From Bacteroidota bacterium (GTDB lineage Bacteria > Bacteroidota > Bacteroidia > Flavobacteriales > Weeksellaceae), in contig JAEXBS010000006.1 in assembly GCA_023393915.1 (NCBI GenBank), positions 1 to 64,000 of the forward strand: a stretch of 64,000 nt of DNA, given 5' to 3'. Shown here one piece after another: positions 26,286 through 34,112 of the stretch (position 1 is the first letter of the stretch; each line of letters opens with the position of its first letter). The notes under the pieces are model-generated. The model ran no database searches. It saw nothing but the letters and a program-made list of their open reading frames with translations, and had not been told where the DNA came from. The position numbers and the translations under genes were made by a program.

Positions 26286-27081
26286 AAGTAAAGGTCAACT
26301 CCGCCATCTTGATAATGTCGTTGTCAACGTGGGAAAAGGTGGAAGTAACTATATATTTTCCTTTCTTTAGATCTTCCGGCAGTGCCATCATTAGATCGCG
26401 CTTATCTCCAGGCATCGTGTAGATGATTTCATCCTGAAGTTCACGTATCGTTCCATCGGTTTGAGAAATTACTTCCGATTTAATCGTTCCATCGGTCCAA
26501 ATGTTTCCCGTATTAGTAAAGCTGAGTACTAGTTGCCCGCTGTCTTTATTGAATTTAAAGTTGGTGAACTCTAAATTGTGTTCGGCTGGTTTCGTTGAAA
26601 ATCTATGATACAGTTTTACTCCAGTTCGAACCGAAACTTTGATGAGTGCTCCTTTTTCATTAAAAGAATCTGTCGCATTTGTCTGTGTGATAAATAGTAG
26701 AGATGTGTGAACTGGATTAGAAGGATCCTCCTTATCAGGGGCTGTTAAGGTGATCTCAAGTTCTTTGGCTTCTCCTGGCCCCAAAGTAAAAAAGGTTTGA
26801 GGCATCACATTTATCCAATTGGATAGTGAATTAGGAAGCGATCCGGGATCTTCGATTTGATTCTGACCTGTATCACTGTACATCCAGTCTTTGAAGGAAA
26901 CCACGAGACTCATCGTCGTGTTTTTACTTGGATTAGAGACTAGAATTTTTTCCGTTTGCGTTGCTCCGGGCTCTGTTATGAAATAATTTCTAGGTGGCCC
27001 TACTGTAATTCCTGTTTGTGCTTGTAGGGATGAGAAGCCGAAGAATAGAGCAACGGCTACAAATAAGAATAGTCGTTTCAT
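26278..27081 (-). CDS. PapD-like periplasmic fimbrial chaperone
   Basis: About 267 residues. A signal peptide (KRLFLFVAVALFFGFSSLQAQ) is followed by an Ig-like domain with ITVGPPRNYF, EPGATQTEKILVSNPSKNTTMSL and FKDWMYSDTGQ, then FTLGPGEAKELEITLTAP. A second beta domain ends in AELTFTYE. This order (N-terminal strand, NPS turn, DW...D, PGE/K) is seen in fimbrial chaperone-like and COG1470-type proteins. It would cap exported subunits in the periplasm. The start at 27081 places Met directly before the Lys-Arg of the signal peptide. It lies between the pilin-like and adhesin-like genes. Confidence 0.65.
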   Translation of the reverse strand: MKRLFLFVAVALFFGFSSLQAQTGITVGPPRNYFITEPGATQTEKILVSNPSKNTTMSLVVSFKDWMYSDTGQNQIEDPGSLPNSLSNWINVMPQTFFTLGPGEAKELEITLTAPDKEDPSNPVHTSLLFITQTNATDSFNEKGALIKVSVRTGVKLYHRFSTKPAEHNLEFTNFKFNKDSGQLVLSFTNTGNIWTDGTIKSEVISQTDGTIRELQDEIIYTMPGDKRDLMMALPEDLKKGKYIVTSTFSHVDNDIIKMAELTFTYE

Positions 27082-27149
27082 AAGCGTCAAAAAAGGCAAT
27101 TTAAGGAAAAAACCCCAAATTGCCTTTGTATTAATAAGCTAATGTAAAA

Positions 27150-27746
27150 TTATTTAGCAACTATTGAATAGGTTACAGTCGTAGAATAAACGGTTGGATC
27201 TTGAACGCTGAAATATTTGTTTACATATTTATCTGCATCTCCCATAGCTTTATAGTTCACGTTGAAGTTCTTATGCACTCCACCTACTGAACTAGAGAAT
27301 AGTGGTTTTGCACTCTTTGAAAGAGATACTGGATCTTCGAATTTAGCTTCTGCAATAGTATTTGAACCCTTACTTGCAGTTACCCAAATGTCAGAAGCAT
27401 TAATGTCTGATTTAACTCTAGAGTCTGAACTGGTAAGTTTTTCGTTATCTGACTGTACAGTGACAGCAAATGCTCCAGTAGAGTATACGGTCAAGTGATC
27501 CGCTTGAGTTGTATTAACTCCTTTTGCATAGTCCAGTTCGGTTTTATAATCTAAGTTTACAGTTTGTCCTGAATTTACCATAATCGTTTGGATTGGGTGA
27601 AGTCGCACGTTTACTGTTGCTTGTGCTGTTTTTTTATCAACAACTGGTGCTGGATCTGTTGGAGTTGTGGTTCCTGTAGCTTGTGCTTGAGCAGCAAAAG
27701 AAACTAGACCTAGAGTAGCAGCAAGAAGAAATGTAATTTTTTTCAT
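27150..27746 (-). CDS. Pilin-like major subunit
   Basis: 198 residues. The signal peptide ends near AQA (residue 22). A Thr/Pro-rich start is followed by AQATVNVRLHPI, an alternating hydrophobic strand that could serve as a donor strand. The rest is beta-rich: VNLDYKTELDYAKGV, ADHLTVYSTGAFAVTVQS, and a final strand YSTTVTYSIVAK with a near-terminal aromatic, as in fimbrial subunits. It is first in the operon, the usual place for the most abundant subunit. The AraC gene lies upstream on the same strand. An alternative is a simple secreted DUF4402-like protein; the context favours pilin. Confidence 0.65.
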   Translation of the reverse strand: MKKITFLLAATLGLVSFAAQAQATGTTTPTDPAPVVDKKTAQATVNVRLHPIQTIMVNSGQTVNLDYKTELDYAKGVNTTQADHLTVYSTGAFAVTVQSDNEKLTSSDSRVKSDINASDIWVTASKGSNTIAEAKFEDPVSLSKSAKPLFSSSVGGVHKNFNVNYKAMGDADKYVNKYFSVQDPTVYSTTVTYSIVAK

Positions 27747-27796
27747 TTTGTTTGGTTGGTTTGGTTTTTTGTGTTAAATTTGATTGTTGGTGTTGG

Positions 27797-27813
27797 ATGA
27801 GGGAATCCCTCAT
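27797..27813. promoter_or_regulatory. 17-bp palindrome in the pilin leader
   Basis: ATGAGGGA-A-TCCCTCAT is a perfect inverted repeat with a one-base centre, lying between the -7 element and the pilin ATG. The single-base centre disfavours an RNA hairpin, so a dimeric protein binding site is more likely. Confidence 0.55.
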
Positions 27814-27825
27814 TGTTTCCGTGTG

Positions 27826-27833
27826 CAAATGTA
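27826..27833 (-). promoter_or_regulatory. -7 promoter element of the fimbrial operon
   Basis: TACATTTG on the minus strand fits TAnnTTTG, 80 bases upstream of the pilin ATG. No TTTG -33 element is visible at the usual 18-20 base spacing, which fits an activator-dependent promoter. Confidence 0.55.
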
Positions 27834-27869
27834 AGGCACTCCCAACGTTAATTAATTATTAAAAAATAC

Positions 27870-27904
27870 AAAAAAGTTATGCAAATGTTTTGCATAACTT
27901 TTTT
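27870..27904. terminator. 16-bp perfect hairpin between AraC gene and fimbrial promoter
   Basis: AAAAAAGTTATGCAAA and its exact complement are separated by TGT, with A/T tails on both sides. On the minus strand it can end the AraC transcript and insulate the fimbrial promoter about 40 bases further on. It could also be a DNA cruciform/operator. Confidence 0.75.
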
Positions 27905-27979
27905 GTTTTAATTGATAATTGAAATTCTCTAAGCTCTTTATTAATAGGGGGTTTCGAATATCGACTATTTTTTTGGGTG

Positions 27980-28022
27980 AACAATCGTTCGTTTTTGACT
28001 CCCTAACAATCGTTCGTTTTTT
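27980..28022. repeat. Two direct repeats just downstream of the AraC gene
   Basis: AACAATCGTTCGTTTTT occurs at 27980-27996 and again at 28005-28021, a 25-base period. Paired direct repeats are the usual shape of AraC-family binding sites, but these lie about 150 bases upstream of the -7 element, so a direct activator role is uncertain. Confidence 0.5.
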
Positions 28023-28036
28023 AAAAGAAAATTCAT

Positions 28037-28909
28037 TTATCGTTCATCTTGGCGTTCCCCTTCTACGAACATAAAGTTTAGTGCAGGACCACCACTATCT
28101 AATTCTGTGCGAAATTGTCCTGGGGTTAAGCCGGTATGTTTCTTGAAAAAGTTGACAAAATTAGACTCTTGAGAAAATCCAATCTCCATACTAATCACCT
28201 TAACTGGTTCTGAGGTGGTGATCAGTAAAGTCTTTGCCTGTTCTACTGCTTTAGATACTAAGTATTTTTTGGCTGTACATCCAAAGGTGTCCTTCACGGC
28301 ATTGTCTAAGGTTCTTTTGGTGATGTTCAGCTGGTCGGCATAGTAGGTAGCATTAAAGTTGATTGTTTTCTCTTCCTTTAATATAAATAGAAAGCGATTC
28401 ACGATGTCTTTCTCGTAGGAGGTGTTGGACACTCTTTGTATTTCATTGTCGGAGCTTAGAAGTATCCTAATTAAAATAAATTCTAGAAAATTAAGTAAAC
28501 TGCTTTTTCTAATAAGCTGGCTTGCCCCTGGTCTTCTAACGGGTAAGTAGTAATGCTCTAGGATAAGGTCATAAGGGAAGAAGTCATTTTTTATGGCAGT
28601 TCCTTTGGGGTCGTCGAATAGAGATCCATTTTTGATTTGGTAAAGAAGTTCTAGTCGATCTACAAAAAGTTCTTGATCAAATTCGAAGACAAAAGCGGTT
28701 TTGTACTTTTTATCAAAATTGAAAGTAGATAATGGTGGAATAAAATAGAAATGTTCCGGTTCAATGACTATTTCTTTGTCCAGAATATAAAGAGTCACTT
28801 TGTCTAATGCAGTATAGAGGATGCTGTGCCGTTTAAAATTAAACGGTTCCTTTTCCCTCTGATAATTTCTTAAGTGAAATATAGACCAAGATTTAGGTGA
28901 TTTAATCAT
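28037..28909 (-). CDS. AraC-family transcriptional regulator next to the fimbrial operon
   Basis: 290 residues. The N-terminal half looks like a cupin-type sensing domain (EPEHFYFIPPLSTF). The C-terminal 100 residues hold the two AraC helix-turn-helix units: YYADQLNITKRTLDNAVKD, then PVKVISMEIGFSQESNFVNF followed by FKKHTGLTPGQFR. It is encoded on the same strand immediately upstream of the pilin-chaperone-adhesin-usher genes, so it is the likely regulator of that operon. No effector can be deduced. Confidence 0.88.
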   Translation of the reverse strand: MIKSPKSWSIFHLRNYQREKEPFNFKRHSILYTALDKVTLYILDKEIVIEPEHFYFIPPLSTFNFDKKYKTAFVFEFDQELFVDRLELLYQIKNGSLFDDPKGTAIKNDFFPYDLILEHYYLPVRRPGASQLIRKSSLLNFLEFILIRILLSSDNEIQRVSNTSYEKDIVNRFLFILKEEKTINFNATYYADQLNITKRTLDNAVKDTFGCTAKKYLVSKAVEQAKTLLITTSEPVKVISMEIGFSQESNFVNFFKKHTGLTPGQFRTELDSGGPALNFMFVEGERQDER

Positions 28910-29040
28910 AAATAGTTTTCGTTCAGGTGTGTTTTTTTTAGTACTTAGTTCTAGGTCATCAAGTTACGACTATTTTTAATCATACTAAAAAACTAGAGTA
29001 CTGAATGCGAAATCGTGATCTAAATCAGTTTAAATACAGA

Positions 29041-29068
29041 AAAAAGCACCTAAACAGGTGCTTAATTT
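29041..29068 (-). terminator. Terminator of the lpxK-punA unit
   Basis: AAGCACCT and AGGTGCTT form an 8-bp stem; the minus strand continues with a T tract. Confidence 0.85.
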
Positions 29069-29091
29069 TTTAATTATTTAAACTAAAATCG

Positions 29092-29910
29092 TTAGAGAGG
29101 GTGGGTTCCAACCAGCCCTCTAACAATTTTTATCACAGAAGGCATCGCGGTATCGGCTGCTTTTAAGACTTCTTCGTGCGAGACGCTAAAGGCGATATCC
29201 GGTCCTCCTACATCGGTAATAATAGAAATTCCAAAAACTTTTAAATCCATATGTCGGGCAACAATGACTTCTGGAACGGTGCTCATTCCAACGGCATCTC
29301 CTCCTAGGGCGCGTACCATACCGTATTCTGCTGGAGTTTCAAAAGTCGGGCCTTGGAGTCCTAAGTAGACGCCTGAATGCAATTTGATTTCATTTTCCTT
29401 AGCGATTTTTTTTGCACTCTCTTGCATTTTTAGATCGTAAGGTTCGCTCATGTCCACAAAGCGAGGTCCTAGTTCCTCTAAGTTCGCTCCTCTTAAAGGG
29501 TGCTCCGGCATGAAGTTAATATGGTCACGGATCATCATGATGTCACCCACCATAAACTCGGGATTTACACCTCCTGATGCGTTTGAAACGATAAGGTTTT
29601 TTATTCCTAGTAGATGAAATACACGGATCGGGAAAGTAACGGTTTTCATATCGTAGCCTTCGTAGTAATGAAAGCGACCGCTCATTAAAAGTACTTTTTT
29701 TCCTTCCAATTCTCCGTAGATGAGTTCCCCCGAATGTCCTTTGACTGTGGTTTGAGGGAAGTTGGGAATCTCTTCGTAAGGAATTTTTACTTCAGCTTTT
29801 ACTTCTTGTTTTAAAGCTCCGAGTCCTGAGCCTAATACAATAGCATAGTCAGGTGTTCCTCCTATTTTTTCTTTTATATAGTTTGCGCTGGATTTAATTT
29901 TTTCTAACAT
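29092..29910 (-). CDS. punA: Purine-nucleoside phosphorylase
   Basis: 272 residues, trimeric PNP (class I) type. Motifs: VLGSGLGALKQEV, VKGHSGELIYGE, MSGRFHYYEGYDM, SNASGGVNPEF and EYGMVRALGGDAVGMSTVPEV. It cleaves guanosine/inosine with phosphate for purine salvage. The start overlaps the end of lpxK by 17 bases, so the two are translationally coupled, an arrangement common in Flavobacteriia. Confidence 0.93.
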   Translation of the reverse strand: MLEKIKSSANYIKEKIGGTPDYAIVLGSGLGALKQEVKAEVKIPYEEIPNFPQTTVKGHSGELIYGELEGKKVLLMSGRFHYYEGYDMKTVTFPIRVFHLLGIKNLIVSNASGGVNPEFMVGDIMMIRDHINFMPEHPLRGANLEELGPRFVDMSEPYDLKMQESAKKIAKENEIKLHSGVYLGLQGPTFETPAEYGMVRALGGDAVGMSTVPEVIVARHMDLKVFGISIITDVGGPDIAFSVSHEEVLKAADTAMPSVIKIVRGLVGTHPL

Positions 29911-30919
29911 AAGATAAAACGGTTTGATTGAAGGATTCAGGATCGTCCAGTGTTACTTGTATAGGCCAGTAATAAACCAGATCTCTAAGGTAATCAAAAG
30001 TTTTGAGTCGAACGTAGTCCTTCTCTGTGGTTAATAGGATTCTATACTCTGAAAGTTTATTGTATTCTTTCATGATTTGAGCGATGTCCTGATCAGTGAA
30101 ATTATGATGGTCTTTAAACCTTAGGTGCTTTACTTTCTTGGTATAGTTGGAAAGGTGATTGAGTAAAAGCTTGGGATTAGCGATTCCCGTGACAAGCAGC
30201 ACGTCGTAATAGGCGAGGTTGTTGTCTGGGATTTGCCCCTGTTTATTGTATAAATGTTCGTCGTAATGAATGGAAGAGAAAAATACCTTTTGATTGTTTT
30301 TCGGTCGAATTCTCGAAACGAAGTATTTTTTCTTTTCCTCAGAAAGGTCCATGGGACATTTGGATACTACGATGATATCGGCTCTGTTTTTTCCAGAGCG
30401 TGCTTCTCTTAGGTTTCCTGCAGGAAGTAAATGGTCCTTGAAATAAGGATCCGAGTACTCGGTCATCATAATAGTGAAGCCTGGTTTTATTTTACGATGT
30501 TGCATGGCATCGTCTAAAACCAGAACCTCAAGATCCATATCTTCGATAAGTTTTTTTGCTCCGGGAACTCTTTCTTCTGATACCCCAATTACAAATCGGT
30601 TTTTAAAACGCTCGAAGAGTTGCATGGCTTCATCGCCAACGGTTTTGTAATTCGAGTCGTAGTTAGTCACCCCGTAGCCTTTTGTTACGCGGCCGTAGCC
30701 TCTGGAAAGGACTCCTGTTTTGAAGTTACGAGAAAGCAGGTCTGCTAAATACATAACCATTGGAGATTTTCCACTTCCTCCAACCGAAAGGTTTCCTACA
30801 CAAATGATGGGGGTTCTAAAACGGGTCGACTTAAAAAGTCCCGTATCGTAAAACAGGTTTCTTAGTCTAGTTCCTAGACCGTAAAGCAGTGAAAGGGGGT
30901 AGAAGTACCAGCGTTTCAT
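29894..30919 (-). CDS. lpxK: Tetraacyldisaccharide 4'-kinase
   Basis: 341 residues. An N-terminal membrane-proximal helix (KRWYFYPLSLLYGLGTRLRN) precedes the P-loop ICVGNLSVGGSGKSP. SRGYGRVTKGYG, VGDEAMQL and VLDDAMQHRKIKP follow. It phosphorylates the lipid A precursor at the inner membrane. The start is the ATG at 30917-30919 (MKRWYF); an in-frame upstream start would add three residues. First gene of the lpxK-punA pair. Confidence 0.93.
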   Translation of the reverse strand: MKRWYFYPLSLLYGLGTRLRNLFYDTGLFKSTRFRTPIICVGNLSVGGSGKSPMVMYLADLLSRNFKTGVLSRGYGRVTKGYGVTNYDSNYKTVGDEAMQLFERFKNRFVIGVSEERVPGAKKLIEDMDLEVLVLDDAMQHRKIKPGFTIMMTEYSDPYFKDHLLPAGNLREARSGKNRADIIVVSKCPMDLSEEKKKYFVSRIRPKNNQKVFFSSIHYDEHLYNKQGQIPDNNLAYYDVLLVTGIANPKLLLNHLSNYTKKVKHLRFKDHHNFTDQDIAQIMKEYNKLSEYRILLTTEKDYVRLKTFDYLRDLVYYWPIQVTLDDPESFNQTVLSYVRKN

Positions 30920-30994
30920 AGGTAGCAAAAATAAGGTTTTTGCCTCTCATTTTAACATTAATTAAGAGGATTTTCCTTCTACTTTTTGGTTTCG

Positions 30995-31615
30995 TTATTC
31001 TACGGGCTCTGCAACGAGTTTTGGATCCCAATTTGGAAAGCTGAACTCTTCAAAAGAGGTGTCGTCCAACCAGCGGTAGAGGGTGGGATTGTCCAGAACT
31101 AATGGCATACGTTTTTTTGTGTTGTGAATGGTTTCCATTAGGGCGTTGGCCTCAGTGGTAACGATTGAGAAGGTCGTGTAGAGCTTTCCGTCTTGGGGGT
31201 CTTTCCACTCATTGTAGAGAGCACCTAAGGCCATTAAGGGCTGCTGAGGAATTCCAATTTTGAAAGGTTGCTTCTTTTTTCCTTTCTCATCCAGCCATTG
31301 CCATTCGAAAAAGCCATTGACTAGTACAGCGCAGCGTTTATTGACGCTGTCTCTATAGCTTGGAGTGGTATCGAGGGTTTCAATTCGAGCATTTAGAGTC
31401 CCTTTCTGAAAATCCCTGTTTTTTGCCCAAGAGGGCACAAGACCCCACTGCGCTAGAGTGATTTCGCTAGGCTCTTCGTCTAATAGGACCGGAAGAAAGG
31501 GATGAGAAAATCCACTAATGCGGTACTCCTTATGGAAAGGAGCTCCTTTATAGGTGGCATCGAAGTGTTCTTCTAATTCTTGAGCTTCTGAAAGTAAGGA
31601 TACGTAATAACACAT
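30995..31615 (-). CDS. SOS-response-associated peptidase, HMCES/YedK family
   Basis: 206 residues. The catalytic Cys follows the initiator Met (MCYYVS). Asn/Arg lie in NARIET, Glu in GFFEWQW, and HNTKKRMP carries the conserved His. The family covalently traps abasic sites in single-stranded DNA through Cys2 and shields them from error-prone repair. N-terminal Met removal is required, and residue 2 being Cys fixes the start. Monocistronic. Confidence 0.93.
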   Translation of the reverse strand: MCYYVSLLSEAQELEEHFDATYKGAPFHKEYRISGFSHPFLPVLLDEEPSEITLAQWGLVPSWAKNRDFQKGTLNARIETLDTTPSYRDSVNKRCAVLVNGFFEWQWLDEKGKKKQPFKIGIPQQPLMALGALYNEWKDPQDGKLYTTFSIVTTEANALMETIHNTKKRMPLVLDNPTLYRWLDDTSFEEFSFPNWDPKLVAEPVE

Positions 31616-31735
31616 GGCTGGTTGTTTAATGGTTTAAAGTTAAGTTTTTTGTTTATAGGAATTGTTTTAGTTTCAATTATCATAAATTAATTCTCTTTAA
31701 TCAATTTATTTTTATTGTTTATCAATAAATTATTT

Positions 31736-31743
31736 TACATTTG
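31736..31743 (+). promoter_or_regulatory. Promoter of the small membrane protein/DUF2975/XRE cassette
   Basis: TACATTTG -7 element with TTG about 18 bases upstream as the -33 part, ending nine bases before the ATG at 31753. Confidence 0.6.
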
Positions 31744-31752
31744 CACTACTGA

Positions 31753-31923
31753 ATGATACCTGTTATGGAACAAGGAATTGGAATTTTACTACTGGCCCTC
31801 GGACTTATCCTTTTGATCTACATGATTACAGTTGAAGGAGAACCCGGAGCTTTAGCCTTAGCACTTTGTCTTCTTGGTGCTGTAGTTTTAATTTGGAAAC
31901 GTAAAAAAAATAATACCCAATGA
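31753..31923 (+). CDS. 56-residue membrane protein, first gene of DUF2975/XRE cassette
   Basis: Short gene: ATG at 31753, stop at 31921-31923. The product has two hydrophobic helices (GIGILLLALGLILLIYMI and ALALALCLLGAVVLIW) joined by EGEPG, ending in KRKKNNTQ. The stop overlaps the next start (ATGA), so it is translationally coupled to the DUF2975 gene and clearly belongs to the unit. No known family is recognised. A good promoter stands just upstream, supporting expression. Confidence 0.7.
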   Translation: MIPVMEQGIGILLLALGLILLIYMITVEGEPGALALALCLLGAVVLIWKRKKNNTQ

Positions 31924-32405
31924 GTATAGTTAAGCCATTTTCGACGGTCTTTTTGCAAGGTGTACTATTTGTCCTTGCTCTAGGCGTACTCTTTCTTATG
32001 ATTTATCTCCCTTCGATTGAAGGCAGAGCTGAAGGTCTTTCGGTGTTTAAGATTTATTCTGATCCCTTTATTTTGTATGGCTATTTATTGTCCCTGCCTT
32101 TTTTTGTAGCGCTCTACCAGGCTATACAACTGCTTGTGCTTATTCAACGTAGCGAGGTGTTTTCTTTGGGTGCAGTCAAAAGGCTTAGAAACATCAAATG
32201 GTGCGGATACATTCTTGCCATTGGAATTATAGCTGCAGGAGTTTTTATTCGTGTTATTAATCCAAATGATGACTCTGCGGGCTTTATCATGCTTTGTTTG
32301 GTTTGTACGTTATCTTCCGTTGTGGTAGGTACCGCTGCCGGGGTTTTTCAGAAGCTCCTTGAGAGTGCAACTGAGTTTAAAAGTGAAAACGATTATACGA
32401 TTTAG
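31920..32405 (+). CDS. DUF2975 family membrane protein
   Basis: 161 residues with four predicted transmembrane helices (about 10-30, 50-70, 95-118, 125-147). DUF2975 proteins are usually paired with a small YozG-type XRE regulator directly downstream, as here with two bases between the genes. The function is unknown; the regulator/membrane pairing suggests signal-responsive control. It overlaps the upstream 56-residue gene by four bases. Confidence 0.8.
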   Translation: MSIVKPFSTVFLQGVLFVLALGVLFLMIYLPSIEGRAEGLSVFKIYSDPFILYGYLLSLPFFVALYQAIQLLVLIQRSEVFSLGAVKRLRNIKWCGYILAIGIIAAGVFIRVINPNDDSAGFIMLCLVCTLSSVVVGTAAGVFQKLLESATEFKSENDYTI

Positions 32406-32407
32406 GC

Positions 32408-32641
32408 ATGGCGATTATTGTGAATTTGGATGTAATGATGGCCAAAAGGAAAATGTCTCTCAATGAACTTTCAGAAAGAGTAGGGGTGACGGTTTCAAAC
32501 CTTTCCATTCTTAAAACCGGAAAAGCAAAGGCAGTTCGCTTTTCCACTTTAGAAGTGATTTGTGAGGTGTTAGAGTGTCAGCCGGGCGATCTATTGGAGT
32601 TTTCCAGTGAAGAAGGACCTAAAGAAAACGCTCCGTCTTGA
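32408..32641 (+). CDS. XRE-family helix-turn-helix regulator (YozG-like)
   Basis: 77 residues, essentially one HTH domain: NLDVMMAKRKMSLNELSERV, then VSNLSILKTGKAKAVRFSTL, then ICEVLECQPGDLLEF. The CQPGDLL end is characteristic of YozG-like regulators that accompany DUF2975 genes. It probably controls its own cassette. It follows DUF2975 with two bases between stop and start. Confidence 0.88.
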   Translation: MAIIVNLDVMMAKRKMSLNELSERVGVTVSNLSILKTGKAKAVRFSTLEVICEVLECQPGDLLEFSSEEGPKENAPS

Positions 32642-32688
32642 GGCGGTATTCAGTTTAGGCATACATTGTAGATTAAGAAGTGGGGTCT

Positions 32689-33210
32689 TTAGCTAGGTCC
32701 CATTTCTTTTGTAATACGAAAAACCAAGCTTTTTTCCTCATTGGGCACATCGTCTAGCGTATCGACTAACGTCATTTGGCATTTTTCGAGTACTCTTATG
32801 GAAGCTAAGTTTTTGGGTCTGACTAAAGCGAAAATCTCATTTGCGCCAAGTTCTTTAAAGGCCCAGTTGATGGCGTTTTGTGCCAAAAGGCTAGCGTAGC
32901 CTTTTCCCCAACAGTTTTTATCCAATCGATAGCCCAGATTTAGTTTGGTTTCTTCACCGTAGTTTCTATAAGATATGCCTCCAAATCCTATGACAAAGTC
33001 CGGATTTTCTTTTTCAACGATTTTCCATGTTCCAAAACCGAATTCTTCCCAATGATTCAAAATGCGGTTAAATTGAATCTCCGCATTTTCATAACTCATG
33101 GGACCGTGTGGATTATAGAGGTTCGTCTCAGGGTCTGAATTGATTTCGTAGAATCTTTGAAAGTCATTTGGACTGGGTTTTTCAAATAGGAGGTGCTCTG
33201 TACTGATCAT
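32689..33210 (-). CDS. GNAT-family N-acetyltransferase (RimJ/RimL type)
   Basis: 173 residues. The acetyl-CoA loop is CWGKGYASLLAQNAI (about residues 98-112), preceded by LNLGYRLD, followed by RPKNLASIRVLEKCQM, typical of the RimJ/RimL subgroup. It probably acetylates an amine of a protein N-terminus or small molecule; the substrate cannot be told. Monocistronic. Confidence 0.88.
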   Translation of the reverse strand: MISTEHLLFEKPSPNDFQRFYEINSDPETNLYNPHGPMSYENAEIQFNRILNHWEEFGFGTWKIVEKENPDFVIGFGGISYRNYGEETKLNLGYRLDKNCWGKGYASLLAQNAINWAFKELGANEIFALVRPKNLASIRVLEKCQMTLVDTLDDVPNEEKSLVFRITKEMGPS

Positions 33211-33430
33211 AGGGGATGCTAATTAAAGAATTTTTATGCAAAGTAAAATAGGAGCTAAATTATAAAATGCTATTTATTATATGAATGTAAAAAATAGTCT
33301 AGAAAATCGGTTCGTTTTCGATTATCTACTTTAAATTTAACAGCATTAGAACCGGTTTGGGGTAGTAGGAAGATCTACTTGCCCTACTTAGTTGTGAAGA
33401 ATATTTAGACGTATATAAGACTGAAAAATT

Positions 33431-33460
33431 AAAAACCCACTGGTATTCAGTGGGTTTTTA
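33431..33460. terminator. Terminator of tmRNA
   Basis: AAAACCCACTG and CAGTGGGTTTT form an 11-bp stem with A/T tails on both sides, 11 bases past the tmRNA 3' end. Confidence 0.9.
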
Positions 33461-33470
33461 ATTTATGTTG

Positions 33471-33868
33471 TGGAGCTGGAGAGATTCGAACTCTCGTCCA
33501 AACAAGTAGTACATAAGATTTCTACATGCTTATTTCGCCATTAATTTTCGACTAAAAACAGAGGGCAAACACCCAATTTCCAGCTTAGCTTCTTTGGTTT
33601 TTGTTCCTATCTCGAAGCTCGATAGGACTTAGTTCTGCTTTTCCTATGCCCCGGATTCAGACGCCGCAAAACGGAGGCTTCTGTGGGACATCTTGTTTCC
33701 TTACTGTACTTCGGGAAAAACGCTAATCTTACTATGATTCAGATTAAGCAGCAAGAGCAAACTCTTGGTCGCCAGTTAAAATTTTCAGCAAGGGATTTAA
33801 GAGATCGCGCTGAGGTTCTCTGCATGCTTACTTACCCACTAGTCTTGCTGTCGAAACCGGTCAGCCCC
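33471..33868 (-). ncRNA. ssrA: tmRNA (trans-translation RNA)
   Basis: On the minus strand the RNA starts GGGGCTGACCGGTTTCGACAG, the standard 5' tRNA-like arm, and ends GTTCGAATCTCTCCAGCTCCA with encoded CCA. The tag frame reads GDQEFALAA then TAA (near 33760), a degradation tag ending in ALAA as is usual in the phylum. Pseudoknot-forming GC-rich pairs follow (for example GTCCTATCGAGC with CGAGATAGGA). It rescues stalled ribosomes and tags the nascent chain. It complements arfB at 4.1 kb. Confidence 0.96.
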
Positions 33869-33883
33869 TAATAAATAAGTCTG

Positions 33884-33891
33884 CAAAGATA
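33884..33891 (-). promoter_or_regulatory. -7 promoter element of tmRNA
   Basis: TATCTTTG on the minus strand, 15 bases upstream of the mature 5' end. Confidence 0.6.
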
Positions 33892-34084
33892 ATGAAAATA
33901 TCATTCCATTGTTTCATTCCTGTCGTTTTGTCCCGGTAAGTCTTTTGATGCTTTTAAGGAATGGCAGCGATTTGTTAACGGTATTACTAGAGCGCTCTAC
34001 TTAAATAGTCATAAAATTGGTTAAGGGCGGTTAAAGTTTTCCCTCATAGAACGCCTTATAGAAGGGTGATAGCTCTTACTTGAT

Positions 34085-34092
34085 TACATTTG
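34085..34092 (+). promoter_or_regulatory. -7 promoter element of the carboxypeptidase-regulatory-domain gene
   Basis: TACATTTG, 20 bases before the GTG at 34113. A longer frame from TTG 34080 would contain this element, arguing against that start. Confidence 0.5.
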
Positions 34093-34112
34093 CTCAAAAT
34101 ACTACCTACACC

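Noticed and set aside
33683..33871. Open frame of 62 codons on the plus strand
   Set aside because: It lies inside tmRNA on the opposite strand; the RNA identification is certain.
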